NCBI RefSeq assembly: GCF_041381155.1
Contig: NC_091137.1
Span: 15,681,765 to 15,745,764, forward strand
Length of the DNA: 64,000 nt
Direction of reading: 5' to 3'
From: Argopecten irradians
Lineage: Eukaryota; Mollusca; Bivalvia; Pectinida; Pectinidae
Part shown: positions 12,801 to 24,574 of the stretch, in pieces
How the letters are laid out: each line of letters starts with the position of its first letter
How positions within the stretch are numbered: the stretch's first letter is position 1
Notes under the pieces: model-generated
What the model saw: the letters and a program-made list of their open reading frames with translations, nothing else
The model's database searches: none
What the model was told of the DNA's origin: nothing
Position numbers and translations under genes: made by a program

Positions 12801-15800
12801 AAACCTGAGACCCATTGGTCATATAATTCACAATTTTTGTAGATGGCCTTGAGACCATACTATCTATGAAGAGTATTTGATTCTACCACATCTGTGAGTG
12901 GAGAAGAAGATTTTTGAAGTTTTAGCCTATTTGACCCCTTTTGGTCCCACTTCTAGGGCTCCTGGGGGTGAGTCTTTGAAAAATTGTAAATAGAATTCAA
13001 TAGCCATCTCATACTGATAATTCTGACAACATTTGACTTGTTTCCTATTACAAATGACCAAATAATGCTCAAAAATGTCTTTTCCTTATATAAACTATAG
13101 TAAACTTGACCCCCTCCCCAGGCGGGAGGGGGGGGAACGTGAGACCCCAGGGTCATATAATTCACAATTTTTGTAAAGTACCTCAAGACCTTTCAATCTA
13201 TGAAAAGTATTTGATTCTACCATTTCTGGAATTTCAGAAGAAGATTTTTGAAGTTTTAGCCTATTTAACCCCTTTTGGCCCCACCCCTCAGGCCCCTGAG
13301 GGCTGGGACCATATAATTCACAGTTTTTGTTGATCTTTGGCTATGGAAGGTTTCTGCAAAATTTCAACTCATTTGGTTCAGTGCTCTTGGAGAAGAAGTC
13401 GAAAAAGTAAATTGTTTATCGCCATACGACGCACGACGGACGACGACAGACAAAAGGCGATTATAATAGGTCACTTGAGACTTCGTCTCAGGTGACCTAA
13501 AAAGATAGAGAATAGGAGAATTCAACATTACATTTGAAACTATTAGATATAAAATTTTATTCGCGAAATCAGACTTATTGAATTGAAGCTATAAGCCGTG
13601 ATTTAAAACAAATAGCGGTATTAATTGTACATACAATGAAACCTCGCCTATATCCAATATACATGTATCATTAACTTAACATGTACGTTCTCCCATTAAC
13701 TATTTACATGAGATTGTTCTTCTTAACTCGTAAATAGGTTGAACATCTAAGCCTTATAACTTATCTTACCTTATGATTTCTTACAAAAACTATTGGTACA
13801 AATTAGCCTGCTTCAGTGATCCTCCTCCTTATCAATATTCCACGTGTATGTAGAGACCATCTGTTGTTTGAGGGTCTACACAGGAGTATAGTTACTGACA
13901 AGACTTATTGATTACCAATATTAGGAATACATCATTAATGTTTAAGGTTATCATCACCACGAAAAGCTATTTACTAATTAATTCATTAAATAACTACATG
14001 ATATGCACAATGCCTCTTCCATAATCAATATCAATCATGATGCTTTACGTGTACTTTGGGTAATGAAGGGGCGTCCTTTGAGGGCATCCAAACTAAGAAA
14101 ACCAGGTGCATTCATGGACATAATATGGTAGATACGTCTTTTCCTTTACTATACAGATCGTTACTTCGTCATTCTATATATCAATTTGGTTTAGATATGT
14201 GATTTTTTGTCCAATACCGAAAATTTGCAATTTATCTCAATTTGCAGACACAATTTCAGGTGGCAATCAGCGAATTAACTTGGTAAGAAGACTTAATGAA
14301 AAGAAAGCGCGTCAATGACAAGAAGTAAAATTATTTTCGCTGCGTTAACGTAACCTATAACTATAATACTAGGTATCTGATATTTCACAAAACGACCAAT
14401 TGTAATATTGTTCATTTAATTGACACGATTTTAACGCAGATAGTTAAATACATTTTAATCATATTTGAATCAGTGATATACAGTATATGTGATCGACTAG
14501 TGTAATATTCTAAACAAATTCCATCCGTAACAGATAAATAAAGGACGGCTTAAATATCTCAAAAACTTCAATGAAAACTCCACACATGCGCTCACTCCTC
14601 TGGTCCAACGTCCCTGAACACGTCTGTGTAATAGATTCCGTACACGTGTCTATCAGGGATACGTCCCCATATCATAAATTGGAAATCAAACGACATAACA
14701 GTAACACCACATCTTGCACGTCCCGTACATTAAGTCCAACAACAGAGCAACAGTACCATATATGTAGATACAGCTGCAGCGACAACATATGCTGGAGGCC
14801 TCTGTAGACTTGTAGGTAAATTCATATGAATCCAGACTTTATTACACATACGGGAAAACGTGGACGTAATTCAAAAACAGGAGTTTTAAATTTTATTTTC
14901 CAATCTGATCATCTGAATTTGGACGTGTACACCATAGCAATATTGACTAATTTTGAATGGATATTTACTTTGCTTTTTGAACCGAACTTTTATTTTTCAT
15001 TTGAAGAAGCAGTTTGTGATGTTAAATAACCTAAAACTAATATGGAGATGAAAGACTAGTGAGTAAAGAGTCCGTAATATGAAACAGTAAACGGTAAATT
15101 GGTAGCGGACGTATATTATACTTACGAGAGCCACATTTATTACGTAAGAAAGTGAAGTCAATCTCAATAAAACAGCAATCGGTATCATTGCTTCGATCAA
15201 TGAAGACTTAATGCACAGAAGCGTTCCACAATTGTTCCGCTAAATAATATCTTTCACTATCAATTATTCACACCAAGGGATCCTAATTATTGGCAAAGTC
15301 ATTATCTCCGGCGATGGCCAGTCGTACTCCGTCAGACCTAACGCGCTGTGCAATCTGTCTTGGAGATCAGATGTCGCCTAGAGCTTTACCTTGTCTTCAT
15401 TCCTTCTGTGAGACCTGCCTAGAGAAGCACGTACAGACTTCACATATCTCTATTGGCCAGCAGAGCTTAACCTTCCGCGGTCAACAATACCAAAAGTCGT
15501 TTCCTTGTCCAACCTGTAGAACATCTACAGCTATGCCGTCGAGTGGAGTGCAAGGATTTCCGAAGGATTTCCGGATTATTGAGTTCAAAGAAGCGTGGCG
15601 ATCCACCAAGGAAAGTAAAGTTGGGAATGCTCCAACGTGTGATGTATGTGGGGAGAAAGTGCCCCTCAAGACAGCAGAATCATTCTGTGTGGACTGCTGT
15701 AAATACTTTTGTGTCAATTGTAGCTCCCGTCACAATAAGAACACTGTGTTACGATCACACATTATGGTCCCCATCACCAAAGACCTCACTTTGGACTGTT

Positions 15801-18800
15801 CTAAGACGGCTTGTTGCAAACATCATAAAACGGAGGCTGTGAAATTCTTTTGCGAAAACTGTAAATATGGAATATGTGTCAAGTGTCTCCTTGGTGCTCA
15901 TGGTGACCACAACGTTACTGATGTCACAACAACACTCAACTCAAAACGAAATGATTTAAAACAATGCATCCACCATATCCACGATCAAATATGGATTTTA
16001 CAAGACATACTCTTTAATCTTACTTGTTTGGAAGGTAAAATAAAGGGCAAGTACGAGGAAACAAAACTGCAGATGAAAAAGAGCTCCCGAAAACTCGTAA
16101 ACAAAATATTTGGTGCAGAAGTGAAACTTTTATGTGAACTAGATGAAGCATACCAGCGACAATCAGATGATGTTTACAGACGTAAAGAGCAGTGCAGGAC
16201 ACATCTGGAACAGTTCAAAAGCCTACAGTCACGGCTGGACGGCATTTTGAATGTCGAAGATGTTGACAAAGTTCTTGAGAACTACACTGACATTCTGAGT
16301 GAAGTTCACGAAATCAACATAACTAAGCAATACAAATCAAAATTTCTGAAGTTTCCGGAATCTATGGAATTTGTTCCCAATGGAAGCGTCTCCATAGGCA
16401 AACTCAGCTTAGAGCCTAATGATATACAGGTGCGTAAAAGAGCATCATCACAACACAGACTACTATCGCGATCAACAAGTAGACCGGTGAAACAAACAGA
16501 GCAGTCAGGGAAATCCTTCTCTGCTCAAGGAACGAAACACAGACTGGCGTCCCCTGCCAGTCAAAATAGAAATACTGGACGGTCGAGAAATTCTCTTCAC
16601 AAAAGTCAGCCAATACTGTTTGATCAGCACAGCGAAGATTCTATTAGCCCCGATCTCCCGCATGCATCAATCACGTATGATCCACAGAGGTATCGTGAAG
16701 AGATGTCCTCAAACTCTGAATGTGTCCCTGCTGTGAAACTCGTGTATAAAGTAAACACTTCTGGTGCTGGACGCGGGCAGCTCAGTCTTCCATTTAGTGC
16801 TACCTTCGACAAAGAAAACCGCCTGCTTGTTGCTGAGAATGGCAACAAACGATTGCAATTGTTCGGAAACTATGGTCACACGGTCAAGGTCATTGGATTA
16901 TCAGGTTGTGTGCCGAGGTGTGTCACCACAACGTCTCATGGTGATGCATTCGCACTCACAGACGAGGAATCAAAGTGTGTGAAAATATTTTCAGAGGAAG
17001 GAACTCTCATCAAGGAATTGTACACTGCTGGAGACGCTTTTCCTTTTGGAATCACCACACTAGCCGATGATAAATTTGCCATATCCGATATCATATATGA
17101 AAGTGTTTCTATTATTTCAACAAATGGGGAAAAAGACATACGGTTTGGTTCACATGGAAATGTGTCAGCCATATTAGAAAATCCTTCCTACCTTACCACA
17201 AACCTGTACGGCAACATCTTGGTGTCAGATTCAGGCCATCATGAGGTCAAAGTCTTTGATGGACTGGGGAATTATCTCTACAAGTTTGGAGGGTATGGCA
17301 CAGGTAGGGGACAACTGAGGTACCCTAAGGGTATCGCTTGTGACAGGAATGGTCTAGTGTATGTAGCAGACTCTGGTAATGATAGAGTGGCGGTTTTCTC
17401 TGAGGTAGGCCTGTATTGTGGGGTACTCGTTGGTCGGGAGAGTGGGATAAAACGGCCAACAGGTTTAGCGTACAGTCCCAGTGGCCTAGTGGCCATAACA
17501 ATGCCAGACAATGACGAGGTCTGTGTGTACGAACTGACACGGCCAATGCCGCGATCTATCACACAGTAAGATCAAAAGCTTGTGAAGCGTTCACTTACAA
17601 ATTCAAAACAACATTTTTCCAAAATATTAAATTCATTTTTTTTCATTGAAATATTTTATCAACCACCTCCATCTCATTGTATTTAGTTTACAAATCTTAC
17701 GATCCACAAATATATTCAAACGATGAGCTACCATGTTGATTTTTTCTGTCAATTTTTGTAGCATATGGTTGCCTTTATGAACTAGGTCTACAGAACACAT
17801 ATTGGTACTAAGTTTGATTTGATTATAACTATTTTTCATTTTACATCACTTAAATATTTAATCATTCAGTGACCTATTTAAATGTTTACATGTAAGCACA
17901 CTGTAACACAAAGATACTATCGACATTGCCATTAAATGTTTGCCTTGGCCACAGACCAAGTACAATATTTCTAATTGTGTTAAAGAGAACAAACCGTAAT
18001 GTGCGTGATCTAACAGGCCAAACTTGATGGCATGAAATGCTGCTTATCAAGTTCAATATTAATTCTGTTATTTTGTAGATAACAGTAGCATGTAGACAAA
18101 GGACACAACATTAACTTATCATCTGTGAACTGATAGGAATTTAGTTATATAAGCTATTAATTAGAAACTAAGTTTATATAAGATCCAAGTCAATAAGAAA
18201 TTTGATAAATGTAATCTCTGAGTAAGAAAATTAGCTTTTATAGCCTCTAAAACATAAAATAAGTTTCTATGAGTATGAATCAAGAATTTAGTTTATATAA
18301 GCCTAGAGTCAGGATTTAGTTATGAATAATATTTGTTTTATGCAGAAATTTCGTTTGTATAAGCTAAGAATAAAAAATTTAGATTGGATAATCCCTGAAT
18401 CAGAAATTTAAGGTTTTAAGCTCTGAATAAGAAAATAAGTTTTACCAAGGTATGAATCAGGAATTAAGTTTCGACAGTGTTTAAGCTCTGTTACTGGAAA
18501 AACGTCTTCATATAAACTATAAAACAATATTACAGAAAGACTTATCCTAGTCATAGATTTTACAAAGCTGTAAAATCTTATTGATATTACAATGTGTTAC
18601 TCACGAGACTATTGTCATTACACCTGCTACACTGACATGTGAAGTAATACTGCTCCGACAGCTGTCTTTGTCTCTCGGCTTTGGTAGCCAGCTGGTCCAC
18701 ATAGCTTATAGATATCTACAAACAGGTCACACATCAGTACAACTTAAATTACCGAGAACACTCATTACTACATCAGACCAAAACATATAATTATTTATAA

Positions 18801-21800
18801 AGCTCAATACTGTGAACCAACTTTCTTTTGTGCTTATTGAATTTCGCAATTTTCATTTCAAAACAAGTTGGCAGCCATTAAAATTCGTGAATTATAAAAA
18901 ATCAATGGAAATTCCAATCAATAAATATGATCTAGATAGTAATTATTGATAGTTGAGATAAACTTTAAATTAGCAAATTTACCTGGATTGCAAAATTTGC
19001 AAAAATAATTTGCACACAAAAGAAAGTTTATTTACAGTACTTGATGTTAATATTCACACATCAAAGTGATCCGAGAGTAATTAACAGGTAGAATTATCCT
19101 AAACCTTCACTATGGTTAATTAAAAAGGTACTGTTGTTCTATAACTCACATTAGCTGGCGATGGGTCTGGTATATCCTTAATGGCCCTAACTGTCAGTTT
19201 GGTGCCTTGGAATGTAACTACAGCATTAGGCTCACAACTGTGATCAAGCAATGAGGGACTGGAAATGAGTCAAACATTAAAATATAAAAGATGCTTGTCA
19301 ATCCTTTTAATATCCTCTCACTCAATATATGAAGTTTGTTCAGATGTTAATTTTGACTAATTCAATATTTGAACTTAATTGATAAACAAAGATTTGCTAT
19401 AGCCTATACGACCAATTCTGAATACGTTCACAAAAACATTGTATATTAAAGTTATAAATTTTTCAATTATATAGAGTAAATTTTGAACAATATTATAGAC
19501 AATGAGTCCTATATAGGGCCTGTACCAATCATGGTATATTAACCTAAGAAATTGGCATGGCACTTTCTATGGCCTCCAGGCCAATCCATATCAGTGACAA
19601 TTAGTGAACATTTCAAACAGGATATTTCTGACCTAATTACAAAATATTTATGTTCTTTTTCCCACCAGGATTTTTGGGTTTTGACTAGATGAGCTTAAAA
19701 AGGGCTATTGAAATATAACATGAACTTAAAAGTTTGTAACTTTTTAGAATATTTACATATATAATCCCTTTGCAAGGATGTCTGACTCAAGATTGAACTC
19801 ATTGAGAACATTTAAATTTGTTTTTATTTATTTCTTCTTATACAATATACATTAGCTTAGTAAAAAGAATGTTTTCACCATATTGTGCAACGGTAAGTAA
19901 CTTTATAGATCATTGATTGTTATGGTGACATTATAAGTACATATGCAATATGTTTCTGGGTACATCAGGCAGCATTCAAATTTGTTTTAAGCATATATAT
20001 AGCTTTTTAAAAACATGCATATCCAATTATTTTCTACATAATCTACATATTTTATGCTAGTAATCAATTTACGGTACTGTCAAGTCTTCATTTATTCATG
20101 CAGTGGTGCTTAATTTATATTTTACATCAAATTGATGGGAACCTCTGTACGGTGTAACTTGTTCAAACAAAATGTCTTTGTGACCAGCATATCCAGCCGG
20201 TATAGAAAGATTTCTGTATTACACAGGTTTTAATTACTCTATATTACAAAGGGCAATGTCCTGTATTCAAGGTGGAATATAAAAGGATTCAGATTAAGCA
20301 AGGGCTGGTTACACTGTGGTATGATTGGTGTGTGTTTTTGGTTTCTTTTTTAAAGTAAATTAAAATTTCTTAAATTGTATTCAGTTTTGCTTTGTATTTC
20401 AACCATCAAATTGTATCAAATTTTGTTTTTGAATTTAATAAAGAGTCCTGATATGGTTTGATGATGTTTTATTGTTTTTTGGTACCTTGTTGTTGATACA
20501 TGCAACATACATGTACATGTACATGTATATGTCATTTCATTAACACAACTCCAAAATATGAAAAAAAACATAATTATATGTCTTAAGATTTTAACTAAAA
20601 TAAAAAAAAATTCAAAAATAGAACCCACGTTGCTCAACAATTTTTAATGTAAACAGTGATTTATATTGCATGCGAAAACATAAAATAACAATGGCATTTT
20701 TCAGTCACCCACACTAAATGTTCTCTCTGAAGAATGATAATTTGAACACTAAATAGTTTTTAACTTATTATCATTAATTTTACAAAAGGCAAATATAATG
20801 ACAAAGCAATACTTGTAGAAGATAATAACAGTATATACTTGATAAATAAGATGGGAATAACTTCACACATGTGAAGAAAAACTTTTTTGCTTATAGTCAG
20901 TATGAGGCTTGATGAACCCTGACAAACCAGATGTTTTCACTTGGGTCGATGTAACTTACTATCTTCTAACAGACTGATATTTGATTATATTTCTGTAATT
21001 AAAAGCCAATCGATAAATCATTGTATTTTAAAAGAAATTTCACTTTATCATCACCAAAAAACTGGTATAGTATGAACCATATATCAAAGCTGATGTTCAC
21101 AATTTACAACTTATTCTGATGTCAGTTATGTGAGCTATCAAACTCCCTCTAATGTCGTGTAAAACTTAAGTTGCTATTCATTATTAATATAACTCTACTT
21201 TATTTATGCTATATAAAAGTTACTTTCTTAAATTCACTAACTCCCTACTTTTTTCCAAAACCCTCCCCTCAGCTGTGTGTTAGTCCTTTCGAACTAACAC
21301 ACACCTGGAAGCTAGCACACAACTCGGCTATTTTATGTTTAACACAATCAGATTCGAGGTGGGCGGGACTCACGCCATCAGTGCCAGGTGGGCAGAGTTA
21401 GTTTCTGATCACGCCATCTTTCATTTAGTATCGATCGGAAATTCTTACCGAACACGTCGTCATGTTTATCTCATAAGAACTGAAAAATGTAATGGGGTCA
21501 AAGGACAATACCTTATATATGTACATGTACGTCAGTTGTACACTATCCCTATAATCCCTCTACTTCATACTTTAAACTGTATGAGATGTCATGAATGGTG
21601 AATCTGTACAAATTCATGGGAATTTTTTTTGTGGAAATACATGTAAGCCATTATTCTGAATATATCTTTGATTTGCTGTATCAAACAGCAGACTACCTAC
21701 CTGAGGTAAATAGCCACTCCTATAGGCTGCAATTCCCCATCACAAACAGTAAAGCTGTTTATCAACATCTGTAAATCATTAGTTAACGAGAAGGTACACT

Positions 21801-24541
21801 TTAAAGTCATCATTAATTTAATTAGAGACTAATATTATAGTAGCATTATATAAAACAGCTCGATTAATATAAAAATAATTGTAACAAAGTTTTGTAATAC
21901 TATTCTTTGTTATCATGTGTTTATACCACTATTAAAAATAAGTGCAAACTGACAGTATGGATGGACAGTAACAATAGCAACTGATAAAAACATTATTCAA
22001 CACCAGGCACTTACCTTCCCAAACGTTTCCATTAACTTGTCTCCGGGAGGAAGGCTGGAGTCTCCGAGCAGTTTCCTCAACGTGAAAACAATCTTAGATA
22101 GTTGTTCTGTCCTGTTTTGGTCACATTTGATTTCTTCAGAATCTGCAAGGTAAAACGTAAATGGAAACTTATTCAAAAACTACAAGTAAAAGTCATTTTT
22201 GAAGTAAAAGTTACTGACCTTGTACAGGTAATATGTAGACAAACATAGATACAGCATATAAGAGTTACTTCCCTTACACATACATCCACATAGAGGAAAT
22301 GTTTAAGAGATACACAGCTCAGATCAAATTATACAGTGAAACTGAATCATGGAATGATACCTTTTAGAACAATAAAAATTATTTAACTGCAGTAAGATTT
22401 ACTCACGGGATTTGAAATCAGAGAAATTTCTCCACCCAATATCATTTTTGACAGATTGTCCATTGTCACCTGCCTAATGAAGAAAAACAAACAGATCCAA
22501 TCAAAATCACATTTTCTTGACACACCTACCAAATTTTTTGTATTCTTTTACACTACAAAAGCTTAATATCACTTTTACCAACCTACTTTCATGTTTAAAA
22601 CACAGGTAAAGCAATTACATTGAATATGTATGTGGTTGTAACAGTTATATATTTTGTCTACAGCAAATACTATCTTCTGTAAACTAATGGAAAGAGAGAG
22701 AATTATTCATAAAATTAACAGCAAATATCTATGTAATTAATTTCAAACAACTTTTGATGACATATCATGGTACCATCACCTGTTTTGAAGCACTAAAATG
22801 ACCAATAAATGCTTCCAAGTGTTAATGTTACATTCCTCTTAATATCATATTTTGTAAGACAAATGAAATATGACATTAAGAGGATTCCACAGTAATAGAA
22901 TAACATGTTAACTCTTTAACTTATCAAACTCAGTTGGTTTGTCCTACCTTTTGTTTGAGGACGAGTTTTAACATCAACCGTACACTGTCCAGAGGAACAT
23001 CAGGAAAAACTCTCTTCAGACAAGGACATTCCCCCTTGTGGGAAGTCCAATCCTCTTTCTGTAATCAGTTAAAAGAAAGGTGGTTAAGGTGCTTTTGTTT
23101 AGCTGGTTTATCATATCGGACAATCTATACAGAAAATTGTACAAACATCATCGTATAATGCCATCAGCTTGTGTAGCATGAGGTTTTGTGTGTTAATATC
23201 GCTGCTTCCCATCCCCTCTATATTATTATTCACTTTTTCAATTTTAGTTACGAACATGTACCATCAATACATTATATTCAAACATTATAATCACTTATAT
23301 GTACATGTCATTTGTAGTTTTTTTAAATAAACTTAATTTTAACTCAGAAATAATTGATTCATCATAAGTTTTACCTACCTGGCACATGGCATTGCAATAG
23401 CGCACTACCTTACACATGGTACATCTCTTGAGATTCTCACCACTGGAAACAAATGGTACTGATTACCTATACTGGAGTGTTCACATTAATTGTAACTTGT
23501 ATGTATCATTAAAATATATCTATTGAACATTAAGGTACTGCATGTCTTATCTTTTAAAGTATTAAGTATAAAAATACTATTTCATCTTACACACGTAACA
23601 TATATTTACATGTATGTAACATCATATGTAAAGATGCATGTATGACAGGAAGAGTTGTTGCCCTTGGTTAGTCGAGATTGTTTTTGAAATGTGCATTCTG
23701 GAGGTTATTGAGGATTCTTTTAAGTCTAAGGCACAGGTGCTACCACCATTTTTAAGGACAAGTGTATTGGCCGAACTTTCAAATCTTTTATTCTGAGTTA
23801 CATGAACTATAGCCTACACAGGCTGTGGTCAAAGGTAATTATTAGCCAACTGATTATTTAAACTATTTGGTACGGAATAACCACTTTACGTACAATGCAC
23901 ATGTATGTATGTGATTACAGTAGCTGTATACTGTTATACTGTACTATTTGTTGTAAAACCTCGTGCAATGCCACACATGAAACTACACGGTCACTGATAA
24001 TAAAAGTATACTCACCAGGAACTGTGGCTCTTGGCGAGTACAGGCATAAACATACATATCATCTACAGTCAATACAAGTCATAGTCAATGTCAATACTAA
24101 ATAGATATGTAATTAACGTGTTTACTGGCTGGTGCTGGATTCAAGACTGGCGAGATTTGTCAACTACCTATCGGACGCACACAGATACTCGAGGTATCCC
24201 GAATACCAGCGGCATTCCGATAATTGAGACAACTCGACCAAACCCTGTTTCACTACATATTTCACTGTATAAGACATACAAATGTATGTATGCACATGAC
24301 ACATATATACAATGTACATGTACATATACATTCAAGTACAAATACCACAGGCGTCTGCGTCTGGTGTTGGAAAAATAAAATATCCTAACCCTACTATATG
24401 AACTTTATTTTTCCAAAACCAGACGCAGACGCCTGTGCATATACATGTACATTCTTCTTTGGTGAGTCACCAGCCGTCAATAGTGGCGATTTTAGGTGAG
24501 TGATTGGCTCAGTGGCGTGGGGGAAGGGGTTATATACAGTG

Positions 24542-24574
<33 letters not shown>

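Noticed and set aside
12953-13333. ORFs in both strands of the pearl-like element
   Set aside because: The same peptides recur in 45748-46055 because the repeat recurs; no protein domain.
24014-24059. Candidate SMYD exon reading MPVLAKSHSS with GT donor
   Set aside because: It joins in phase but lacks the first MYND cysteine. The exon at 26212-26115 fits the same phase and completes all eight zinc ligands, so this one was dropped.
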